Assembly (NCBI GenBank): GCA_964582055.1
Contig: CAZOPT010000016.1
Span: forward strand, 1 to 20,013
Source of the DNA: JBKSMP01 sp964582055
GTDB lineage: Bacteria; Verrucomicrobiota; Verrucomicrobiia; Opitutales; UBA9783
Reading direction: 5' to 3'
Length of the DNA: 20,013 nt
Below are positions 1-6,947 of this stretch, piece by piece. Each line of letters begins with the position of its first letter. The first letter of the stretch is position 1. Both the position numbers and the translations under genes were made by a program. Under the pieces are notes generated by a model. It worked only from the letters and a program-made list of their open reading frames with translations. It was not told the DNA's origin and did not search any database.

Positions 1-1344
1 AAATAGAGGCAATGGCTTTACAGAACCATTTTCAAAGAATTTTGAAAGCAAAGATTGGCCTGCCGGATTAGGTGCATTTGCGATAACAGTAAGTCCACCA
101 CCAACCACTGCACCACCGACAACTGCCGCTTGTAAGTTAAAATTCTGTGCAAATTCAGGTACTAAAGATGCGAGATAAGTAATAGAGGCATTATCATTAA
201 AAGCGGTTAAAATAACAGATCCAAAGAAAAGTAATTGTTCGCTAAGCCGAGACAAAAGCGCTTGAATCCACCATTCTTGTAATCCACCATGGGTTACAAG
301 TCCCGCTAAGAAACAGCCCACAAGTAACGATTCACGCAGTGCAATTTTAGACTGCCAATTAGACATAATCTGGCTTGCAGCTAAAAAGGCTAAAAATCCC
401 CAAACGATAAAAGTTGCATGGTGTGAATTAAAGACAATCCAAGCCAAAAAACCTACATGAATACTAATAACACTTAAAGGCATTTTTCCCTTAGATTCAG
501 TTGTAATTTGAGCTGATTTTGCCTTTTGATTTAACTGACTTAGTTGCTTTGAAAACAGCACAAAATAAAAGAAAGTAGCACAAACAATTCCGACAATAGC
601 TTTAATGCCAAAATGTGTAAATACGAATGATGTGCTCCAATTCCAACAAGAAGCAACCATTAAAACTGGAGGTGCTGCAAAATTTGTCAAAACACCTCCT
701 ACAGAAATGTTAACAAATAATAAACCTAACGTTGCATATGAAAAACATTTTCCAGGTTTGTAAGCAAAAACTTTTTGTCCCAAAAGCATAGCTGCAATAG
801 TCATAGCTGCAGGTTCTGTAATTAAAGAGCCTAATAAAGGACCTACCATTAAAATACATAACCACCAAGTTGATGGACGTTCACCACCTAAACAACACAC
901 AAGCGTACGAATGCAATTTTCTGCGAGGTATAAAATCGGTTTCGTTGCCGCAATGGTCATAATTGCAAATACAAAGACCGGTTCAGTATAATGCCGCGTT
1001 GAAAAATAATCTACTGTAGCATGCCAACCTTTTGAAATACAAAAGCTAATAATAAGTGGAATAAGCCACAATCCAAAAATCGCTTCAACTTCACCCAACA
1101 AATGTAATGATTTAGACAAACACGTCGAATAACCTTTTTCCTTTTCAATAATGTGCGACCATGAAGAGAACTTTCCTGCCAAAAATGTATGACAAATCGC
1201 TCCCATAAAAATTAAAAACGTAAGGATTCGGAATGGATCTTCGGAAATTTTTTCTTGTAGCACATTCCATAAACTTCCTTGAGGATCAACTATCAATTGA
1301 CTGCTAACTTGATCCAAAATAAATAAAGGCTTTACTAACAACAT
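1..1344 (-). CDS. Putative Na+/H+ antiporter-like membrane protein (PF07399 type), C-terminus cut by window edge
   Basis: I translated this reading frame by hand from the ATG at 1344 to the window edge; it is open for 448 codons with no stop, so the C-terminus is missing. The protein is strongly hydrophobic with many predicted membrane spans, starting around residues 43-57, and small-residue-rich loops such as GPLLGSLITEPAAMT, VNISVGGVLTNFAAPP and AFNDNASITYLASL. These loops, with conserved Asn/Asp and Pro in membrane segments, match the putative Na+/H+ antiporter family (PF07399), related to ArsB/NhaD-like transporters, as I remember it. The substrate is inferred, not shown. It follows hydE on the same strand after a 108-nt gap with no strong terminator, so it may be read with the hyd operon or from its own promoter. 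An upstream in-frame TTG would add about 23 residues; ATG is preferred. Confidence 0.72.
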   Translation of the reverse strand, partial: MLLVKPLFILDQVSSQLIVDPQGSLWNVLQEKISEDPFRILTFLIFMGAICHTFLAGKFSSWSHIIEKEKGYSTCLSKSLHLLGEVEAIFGLWLIPLIISFCISKGWHATVDYFSTRHYTEPVFVFAIMTIAATKPILYLAENCIRTLVCCLGGERPSTWWLCILMVGPLLGSLITEPAAMTIAAMLLGQKVFAYKPGKCFSYATLGLLFVNISVGGVLTNFAAPPVLMVASCWNWSTSFVFTHFGIKAIVGIVCATFFYFVLFSKQLSQLNQKAKSAQITTESKGKMPLSVISIHVGFLAWIVFNSHHATFIVWGFLAFLAASQIMSNWQSKIALRESLLVGCFLAGLVTHGGLQEWWIQALLSRLSEQLLFFGSVILTAFNDNASITYLASLVPEFAQNFNLQAAVVGGAVVGGGLTVIANAPNPAGQSLLSKFFENGSVKPLPLF

Positions 1345-1452
1345 GTCTTTAATTTTAAACCTAAACTTAAATTTTTCAAGCAGTTTAATTATGGTTTTTA
1401 TTTCGCACAATAAATATTATGTCTAATTGTTTTTAATTTAAAATTTTACCTA

Positions 1453-2442
1453 CTACTTCTTCTTACGAAAACCCTTGTCGTTCGCCAGCGTTCTTCCGAT
1501 ACCTGCAAACAGGATTTCCAATTGTTTTCTTACATTTGCTTCGTTGTCATTTACACCAGCTTTATTGGGATAAATTTCATATTTCTTGCGACAATCGATC
1601 GTCGAAACATTAGGCATCACAACATTAGCACCACTTTGCAATGCAATAAGTCTACCATTAGGAAAGATTGTTTCCATAGCTGTTGTTGCAGGAATATTAA
1701 TTGTTGGAAGGTTTATCCTTGTTAGCGCCATAACCTTTAATGCAAGCCAAAAATCCCCTTGTTTTTCGTCTTTTAAAGGAGTTTTCGCATGGGGAATGAA
1801 AGGCCCTACTCCAATCATATCTGCATCCAATGCTTTAAAGAACAAGATATCATCTGCTAAAGATTCTATTGTCTGCCCTGGAAGGCCTACGAGACAACCC
1901 GTACCGACTTCATACCCAAGCGCTTTCAAATCTTGAAGGCAACGAACACGATTGTCAAAACTCGCATGTGGATGCATTGTCTCGTATAAATTTCTATCCG
2001 TTGTTTCAATTCTCAAAAGAAATCTATCTGCACCTGCCTGACGATAAACTTTATATTCATCAAACGTTTTTTCACCAATACTAAGCGTTATAGCTACATC
2101 AAATAAGGCCTTAATTTCGCGAATAATATCACATAATTTATCGGAATAATAGCTATCATCTTCACCTGACTGAAGCACAATCGTTCGGTAACCTAAATCA
2201 ACGGCTTTTTTCGCTAAAATTAAAATAGTTTCTTTTTCTAATCGATAGCGCTCAGCTGCTATATTCTCAGCACGAATTCCGCAATACTTACAATGACGTT
2301 TACAAATATTCGAAAATTCAATCAAAGCTCTTAAATGGATTGCATTACCTACATTTTCATAACGTACCCTATCTGCTTCTTTAAAAAGCCAATCATTTTG
2401 GAAATCATCTTGTAAAAAAGCTATTATTTCTTTCTTATTCAT
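1453..2442 (-). CDS. hydE: [FeFe] hydrogenase H-cluster radical SAM maturase HydE
   Basis: Radical SAM enzyme of the BioB-like HydE group, which helps build the dithiomethylamine-bridged di-iron part of the [FeFe]-hydrogenase H-cluster. The SAM-binding [4Fe-4S] motif CX3CX2C is at C47, C51 and C54 (CKRHCKYC), followed by a QSGED stretch near residue 91 and a TIM-barrel-length body of 329 residues, normal for HydE. The ATG at 2442 is chosen because MNKKEIIAFL fits a family N-terminus and overlaps the end of hydF by 8 nt (ATGAATAA); a 15-residue longer reading would run further into hydF. The optional second cluster (CX7CX2C) is not intact: only the first Cys (C284) remains, with Pro292 and Ala295 at the other positions. 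That cluster is dispensable in the family. It is the last gene of the hydG-hydF-hydE operon. Confidence 0.93.
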   Translation of the reverse strand: MNKKEIIAFLQDDFQNDWLFKEADRVRYENVGNAIHLRALIEFSNICKRHCKYCGIRAENIAAERYRLEKETILILAKKAVDLGYRTIVLQSGEDDSYYSDKLCDIIREIKALFDVAITLSIGEKTFDEYKVYRQAGADRFLLRIETTDRNLYETMHPHASFDNRVRCLQDLKALGYEVGTGCLVGLPGQTIESLADDILFFKALDADMIGVGPFIPHAKTPLKDEKQGDFWLALKVMALTRINLPTINIPATTAMETIFPNGRLIALQSGANVVMPNVSTIDCRKKYEIYPNKAGVNDNEANVRKQLEILFAGIGRTLANDKGFRKKK

Positions 2443-3622
2443 TAGAAGAAAGCTCAAAAATTTCCATCGAACGCTTAAGTATTCCATTCATATGGGCTAT
2501 GGCCATGCCATAATTAACGATCGGAATATTTTGTTCAACAGCTCTATTGAAACGTGACCGTATTTCCTTTTCATTAGACATACAGCCACCACAATGAACA
2601 ATAAGTGCATAATCACTTAAATCTTGTGGAAACTCATTGCCTTGCGTAAATTCAAAAGTAAGTTCTTTGCCTGTAAAATTTTTAATCCAATTCGTTAATT
2701 TAATGGTTCCAATATCATTGCATTGTCTATGATGCGTACAACTCTCAGCAATTAAAATTTTATCTCCATTTTTTAATTCAGACAACTTGTTGGCTCCTGC
2801 TAACAATAAATCTAATTCACCCTTATAATTTGCCATTAAGATGGAAAACGAGGTTAAAATTATTGTCTCAGGAACACTATCTTTGACTTTATTGAAAACC
2901 TGAGAATCTGTAATGACAAACTTTGGTGTAACTGCTTTTAAGACCTGAGGAAGCTCACCTGGTTGACAACAAACAGCAATTGCTTGTGCATCTAAAATCT
3001 CTCTCAAGATAGTTTGTTGTGGCAAAATAATTCTTCCTTTGGGAGCAGACTCATCAATTGGGATAACCATAACAATCGTATCGCCAACATTCAGTTTATC
3101 CTTAATAATAGACTTTTCTTTTTTATCCTTTTGTATGACATTTCCAATTTTCTCTTTTAAGATATAAATACCTTCTTTTGTCAAAGCACTAACATATATC
3201 ACATCAGGTTGAAATAAAGAAAGGTAGTGTAAACTCTTATCTGTTTTGTTATAAACAATTAAGTAAGGAAGTTTTCTCCTTTTAAACTCCTCTACAAATT
3301 TTCTGTCAAAATCGGTTTCTCCAACCGTTGCATCAACAACTAAAACTGCAATATCTGTTTTATCCAAAATTTGTTTGGTTTTTTCAATTCTGAGTTTACC
3401 CAATTCACTCTCATCATTTATCCCTGCAGTATCGATAATTACAACAGGGCCAAGCGGTAAAATTTCCATCGATTTCGAAACAGGATCCGTAGTTGTACCC
3501 TTAATATCGGATACAACAGACATCTGTTGATTTGTGATAGCATTAACTAACAAAGACTTGCCACTATTAGTACAACCAAAAAATGCAATATGTGGCCTTT
3601 CTGATTTAAAAATGTGTTGCAT
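2435..3622 (-). CDS. hydF: [FeFe] hydrogenase H-cluster maturation GTPase HydF
   Basis: HydF is the GTPase scaffold on which the di-iron subcluster is assembled and from which it is passed to HydA. The N-terminal G domain has G1 GCTNSGKS (residues 16-23), the Thr-rich switch GTTTDP (42-47), G3 DTAG (64-67) and G4 NKTD (125-128). A dimerisation region follows, and the C-terminal cluster domain carries C295-T-H297 and HCGGC (H343, C344, C347), the CxH...HCxxC pattern typical of HydF. The length of 395 residues is normal. It lies 26 nt after hydG and overlaps hydE by 8 nt, which implies translational coupling. All motifs needed for GTP and cluster binding are intact, so a working protein is expected. 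Confidence 0.95.
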   Translation of the reverse strand: MQHIFKSERPHIAFFGCTNSGKSLLVNAITNQQMSVVSDIKGTTTDPVSKSMEILPLGPVVIIDTAGINDESELGKLRIEKTKQILDKTDIAVLVVDATVGETDFDRKFVEEFKRRKLPYLIVYNKTDKSLHYLSLFQPDVIYVSALTKEGIYILKEKIGNVIQKDKKEKSIIKDKLNVGDTIVMVIPIDESAPKGRIILPQQTILREILDAQAIAVCCQPGELPQVLKAVTPKFVITDSQVFNKVKDSVPETIILTSFSILMANYKGELDLLLAGANKLSELKNGDKILIAESCTHHRQCNDIGTIKLTNWIKNFTGKELTFEFTQGNEFPQDLSDYALIVHCGGCMSNEKEIRSRFNRAVEQNIPIVNYGMAIAHMNGILKRSMEIFELSSNE

Positions 3623-3648
3623 AATACATAATACCTTATCAAAAAAAA

Positions 3649-5088
3649 TTAATAACGAAAATCCCGATTACCTGCTTCAATCTCAATAAGCTTTTTAGTT
3701 AAACTAGCCTTTAGTTTTTCATTAGAAATTTTATCCAATTCTTTTTGAATAAATGTTTCACCAATCTTTTTCGTTTCTTCAGAGGCATAATCTACCAAAA
3801 ATTCTTTCAATGTAATAAGTGCATTCGGTTGACAACAATTCTGAATAAGGCCGGTCTTACAAAGCGACATAAAACGATCCCCTGTTCTTCCTTCACGATA
3901 ACAAGCAGTACAAAAAGAAGGAATTTTACCCAACTGCATAAGCCATCTAACCACTTCATCCAAGGTTCTTTGATCGGATACATCAAATTGCTCGGTATCG
4001 CAAGGTCTTTCTTTTTCTGTATATCCACCAACAGAAGTTCTGGAAGCACCCGAAATTTGTGAAACACCTAATTGCAACAATCTTTCGCGAACACTTTGCG
4101 ATTCTCGCGTAGAAATAATGATGCCAGTGTAAGGAACAGCAATTCTAATTAGAGCAACAATTTTGGCAAACGTTTCATCATCAATTCCATTCGAAAACTG
4201 CTTAGCATCAATATCATCGGCATTTTTAATTCTTGGAACAGAAATCGTATGAGGGCCAACACCATGGACAGCTTCTAAATGTTCCGCATGCATTAAAAGA
4301 CCTGCAAATTCATATTTATAGCTTTCTAGACCGAATAAAACTCCCAACCCAACGTCATCAATACCACCTTCCATAGCCCTATCCATAGCTTCTGTATGAT
4401 AGGCATAATGGTGCTTAGGACCTTTAGGATGTAACTTTTCGTAAGATTCTTTGTGATACGTTTCTTGGAACAAAATATAAGTCCCTATCTCTGCTTCTTT
4501 TAACTTTCTATAGTTTTCAACCGTTGTTGCAGCAATATTTACATTTACACGGCGAATAGCACCATTTTTATGCTTAATCGAATAAATGGTCTTAATACAT
4601 TCCAAAATATACTCTATCGGATTATTAACTGGATCTTCACCCGCTTCAATCGCTAATCGTTTATGCCCCATATCTTGAAGTGCAATTACCTCACGAGCAA
4701 CTTCTTCTTGAGTAAGTTTTTTTCTTGGAATGCTTTTATTTTGGCAATGGTATGGACAATAAACACAACCATTTACACAATAATTTGAAAGATAAAGCGG
4801 TGCAAAAATTACAATTCGATTACCATAAAAAGCTTCTTTTATTTCTTCAGCGAGTGCATAAATCTTATCTGTAACTTCCTTACTATTGTTGGCTAAAAGA
4901 ACACTTGCTTCTTCATGAGTAAGTCCCGTACAATGCGTTTCATTACCTTTTCTGGTAGGACGAGCTTTCTCTAGGATTTTATTAATCAAATCCAGATTAT
5001 CTTTATTTTTTTCAGCATAATCTAAAGTTCTAAGAATCTCCTCGTGATTAATAAATTCTTCCGCCTTTAATGATTTCTTATCGTACAT
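3649..5088 (-). CDS. hydG: [FeFe] hydrogenase H-cluster radical SAM maturase HydG (tyrosine lyase)
   Basis: HydG cleaves tyrosine with SAM to p-cresol and dehydroglycine, which gives the CO and cyanide ligands of the H-cluster. The radical SAM motif CX3CX2C is at C104, C108 and C111 (CVNGCVYC). The C-terminal auxiliary cluster motif CX2CX22C, which marks HydG against the related ThiH, is intact at C393, C396 and C419. The 479-residue length is normal for HydG, and the start MYDKKSLKAEEFINHEEIL resembles known HydG N-termini. It is the first gene of hydG-hydF-hydE. A strong Shine-Dalgarno AAGGAGG lies upstream but at an unusually long 12-nt spacing from the ATG. No hydrogenase catalytic subunit lies nearby. 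Confidence 0.96.
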   Translation of the reverse strand: MYDKKSLKAEEFINHEEILRTLDYAEKNKDNLDLINKILEKARPTRKGNETHCTGLTHEEASVLLANNSKEVTDKIYALAEEIKEAFYGNRIVIFAPLYLSNYCVNGCVYCPYHCQNKSIPRKKLTQEEVAREVIALQDMGHKRLAIEAGEDPVNNPIEYILECIKTIYSIKHKNGAIRRVNVNIAATTVENYRKLKEAEIGTYILFQETYHKESYEKLHPKGPKHHYAYHTEAMDRAMEGGIDDVGLGVLFGLESYKYEFAGLLMHAEHLEAVHGVGPHTISVPRIKNADDIDAKQFSNGIDDETFAKIVALIRIAVPYTGIIISTRESQSVRERLLQLGVSQISGASRTSVGGYTEKERPCDTEQFDVSDQRTLDEVVRWLMQLGKIPSFCTACYREGRTGDRFMSLCKTGLIQNCCQPNALITLKEFLVDYASEETKKIGETFIQKELDKISNEKLKASLTKKLIEIEAGNRDFRY

Positions 5089-5100
5089 AACAATAATCGA

Positions 5101-5107
5101 CCTCCTT
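5101..5107 (-). promoter_or_regulatory. hydG: Shine-Dalgarno of hydG, long spacing
   Basis: Read on the minus strand this is AAGGAGG, a full anti-SD match. It sits 12 nt before the hydG ATG, longer than the usual 5-9 nt. Two in-frame ATT codons lie between, but family comparison supports the ATG. Most other genes here have weak or no SD, so this one stands out. Confidence 0.6.
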
Positions 5108-5123
5108 GTCTCAAATTAATTCT

Positions 5124-5151
5124 ATTATAAAAACATTGTAATTATGTTAAA
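5124..5151 (-). promoter_or_regulatory. Possible sigma-70-type promoter of the hyd operon
   Basis: On the minus strand a perfect -10 hexamer TATAAT lies at 5129-5124. A weak -35-like TTTAAC at 5151-5146 is 16 nt upstream. Transcription would start near 5117, leaving a short leader that contains the hydG Shine-Dalgarno. The surroundings are very AT-rich, so a chance match is possible. Confidence 0.4.
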
Positions 5152-5179
5152 ACTGTAAAAATATAAATAACAAAAATCA

Positions 5180-5209
5180 AGTTTATTTTAATTTAAATTA
5201 AAATAAACT
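5180..5209 (-). terminator. Perfect 30-nt palindrome at the end of the dnaA-thyA-folA operon
   Basis: The left half AGTTTATTTTAATTT is followed directly by its exact reverse complement, giving 15 paired positions with no spacer. It overlaps the folA stop codon (TAG at 5210-5208). On the minus strand it is followed by TGATTTTTG. With almost no G or C the hairpin is weak by the usual terminator standard, but a perfect 30-nt match just at an operon end suggests a terminator or mRNA 3'-end structure for folA. An operator upstream of hydG is an alternative. Confidence 0.5.
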
Positions 5210-5693
5210 AATTTTTATCGTTTTTTATCCAAGACTGAACTTTAAAAGCATCTGATTGTTTCAAAGTAGCATTCAATTTGAAATACGATTCGAAAGGTGG
5301 GAAAAACGCATCACCTTCAATTATCTGCGGAATAATAGACAAAATAAGCTCATCGCAAATCGGTAGCAATTGTTGATAAACATGTGCACCACCACATACC
5401 CATACTGTTCCACCTAAACCATAAAGCTCTTCAGGCGCATGGATAACCTCTACCCCTTGGAAACTTATGAAATTTCTACTAAGCACATAAGTCTTACGTT
5501 GCGGCAAAGGACGACATCCCATCGACTCAAAGGTTTTGCGGCCCATAAGCAAGGTCTGATGCAAAGTAACTTGCTTAAACCATTGCAGCTCTTCAGGAAC
5601 ATGCCAAGGTAATTGCTGTTGACAACCAATAACACGGTTAATAGACATCGCCGCAATCGCCTTAAAAGAAGTTTTTTTATCAGACTGCAACAT
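5208..5693 (-). CDS. folA: Dihydrofolate reductase
   Basis: Reduces dihydrofolate to tetrahydrofolate with NADPH, regenerating the folate oxidised by thymidylate synthase. With the start at 5693 the protein has 161 residues, as expected for DHFR. Visible motifs are the N-terminal strand FKAIAAMSINRVIG, LPWHVPEELQWFK with E35 in the place of the E. coli catalytic Asp27, the NADPH-binding GRKTFESMG (51-59), LSRN (71-74) and the double glycine in VCGGAHVY (101-102). The ATG at 5693 is preferred over one 63 nt further upstream because it leaves a normal N-terminus; it overlaps the thyA end by 14 nt. It is the last gene of the dnaA-orf155-thyA-folA operon and ends within a palindrome. Confidence 0.94.
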   Translation of the reverse strand: MLQSDKKTSFKAIAAMSINRVIGCQQQLPWHVPEELQWFKQVTLHQTLLMGRKTFESMGCRPLPQRKTYVLSRNFISFQGVEVIHAPEELYGLGGTVWVCGGAHVYQQLLPICDELILSIIPQIIEGDAFFPPFESYFKLNATLKQSDAFKVQSWIKNDKN

Positions 5694-6477
5694 CTGCTTT
5701 AATCGTTGGATAAGGATTATAATCGTTGATCGTGAACGACTCAAAAGTAAAATCATCTATCGATTTTATCGTAGCATCTAATTGTAAAGTAGGTAATGCT
5801 TTAGGTTCACGAGAAAGCTGTAATTTTACTTGCTCATGATGATTATTGTAAATATGGGCATCGCCTAAAGTATGTACAAATGTTCCTGGCTTCAATTGGC
5901 AAACTTGAGCAATCATGTAAGTCAACAACGAATAAGAAGCAATATTGAAGGGAACTCCTAAAAACAAATCACCACTACGTTGATACAATTGACAACTTAA
6001 GTACCCTTTGGTACTGACGTAAAATTGGAAAAAAGAATGGCAAGGCGGTAAAGCCATTTTGTCAATTTCACCAACATTCCAAGCAGAAACGATATGCCTC
6101 CGGCCAAAAGGATTTGTTTTTATACCTTCTATAACTTGTTGAATTTGGTCTATAATGCGTCCATCAGCACATTCCCAATGGCGCCATTGAGCTCCATAAA
6201 CAGGCCCTAAATTGCCTTCTGCATCTGCCCATTCATTCCAAATACGCACCCCATGATCTTGCAAATATTTAATATTGGTTTCACCTTTTAAAAACCAAAG
6301 GAGTTCGTAGGCAATGGACTTAAAATGTACTTTTTTGGTCGTAAGCAAAGGAAAGTTTTTAGAAATATCGACACGGATTTGTGTACCAAATATACTCGTT
6401 GTACCGACACCTGTACGATCTATTCGCTCCTCCCCTTCATTTAAAACTTTTCTAAGAAGATCCAAGTAAACTTTCAT
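5680..6477 (-). CDS. thyA: Thymidylate synthase (ThyA type)
   Basis: Methylates dUMP to dTMP with methylene-tetrahydrofolate and gives dihydrofolate, which the neighbouring DHFR recycles. The 265-residue length equals the classical ThyA. Active-site cysteine C146 is in LPPCHSFFQFYV, with phosphate-binding R21 (DRTGVGT) and R126-R127 (GRRH), and YNNHHEQ and GDAHIY in the C-terminal third. The protein ends in IKADVAV, close to the usual ThyA C-terminus. It begins 2 nt after the 155-aa gene and overlaps folA. Having the ThyA/FolA pair and not ThyX is worth noting, since many host-dependent bacteria use ThyX. Confidence 0.97.
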   Translation of the reverse strand: MKVYLDLLRKVLNEGEERIDRTGVGTTSIFGTQIRVDISKNFPLLTTKKVHFKSIAYELLWFLKGETNIKYLQDHGVRIWNEWADAEGNLGPVYGAQWRHWECADGRIIDQIQQVIEGIKTNPFGRRHIVSAWNVGEIDKMALPPCHSFFQFYVSTKGYLSCQLYQRSGDLFLGVPFNIASYSLLTYMIAQVCQLKPGTFVHTLGDAHIYNNHHEQVKLQLSREPKALPTLQLDATIKSIDDFTFESFTINDYNPYPTIKADVAV

Positions 6478-6479
6478 CG

Positions 6480-6947
6480 TTATAATCCAAAAGCTTTTTT
6501 CTGCGAAAGTTCGCTGAGTTGTTGTTGCAATAATTCTTGAAATTGTGCAATGTCTGCCTGCGAAGGTTTGTAGTCTTCTTGTTCAGGCTTCAGCGATATA
6601 CGACCAAATTGATCCAATCCCCAAAAAGCCACTTGCCCATCAGAAAAACGCACACTTCCATTAAAAATCATCCCAGGACGTGTAACCGGATCCACTTGCA
6701 CTTGAATACCTTCGTTTGCAGGAATCGTTGCAGTTTGATCAAGTTTTGTAGAGGCTTCTTCAGTGTTGGTTTCTTTTTTCTTCAATTCTAAATGAAGATC
6801 ATCCAACAAAAAACGTACTTCTAAATAGGTTAAATGGGTGTTAAAACTTGCATTAATTTTTGTCTGCAATTCACTCACCGACTGAATTTCTGAAACCCAC
6901 TGTTGTAATTGCTGTAACTGCTCTTCTGAAAAATCTTTGTAATTCAT
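6480..6947 (-). CDS. Conserved protein of unknown function in the dnaA operon
   Basis: A 155-residue soluble protein with no signal peptide or membrane span. It appears to have two parts. Residues 1-55 look helical, with a pattern like a small helix-turn-helix (FSEEQLQQLQQWV, then THLTYLEVRFLLDDLHLEL). After a Lys/Glu/Thr-rich linker (55-80), a C-terminal part (about 80-130) is probably beta-rich (PGMIFNGSVRFSDGQVAFWGLDQFGRISL), followed by a Gln-rich helix. I recall similar proteins in verrucomicrobial genomes but cannot name a function. Its ATG overlaps the dnaA stop by 4 nt (ATGA) and thyA begins 2 nt after its stop, so it is co-translated with replication and thymidylate genes. Confidence 0.8.
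   Translation of the reverse strand: MNYKDFSEEQLQQLQQWVSEIQSVSELQTKINASFNTHLTYLEVRFLLDDLHLELKKKETNTEEASTKLDQTATIPANEGIQVQVDPVTRPGMIFNGSVRFSDGQVAFWGLDQFGRISLKPEQEDYKPSQADIAQFQELLQQQLSELSQKKAFGL

Noticed and set aside
1522..2084. Plus-strand open frames of 67-116 codons antisense to hydE
   Set aside because: They are shadows of hydE, whose reading frame carries the radical SAM motif; the products have no recognisable features.
3649..5088. ThiH (thiazole synthesis tyrosine lyase) instead of HydG
   Set aside because: The C-terminal CX2CX22C cluster motif, the greater length and the neighbouring HydF and HydE settle it as HydG.
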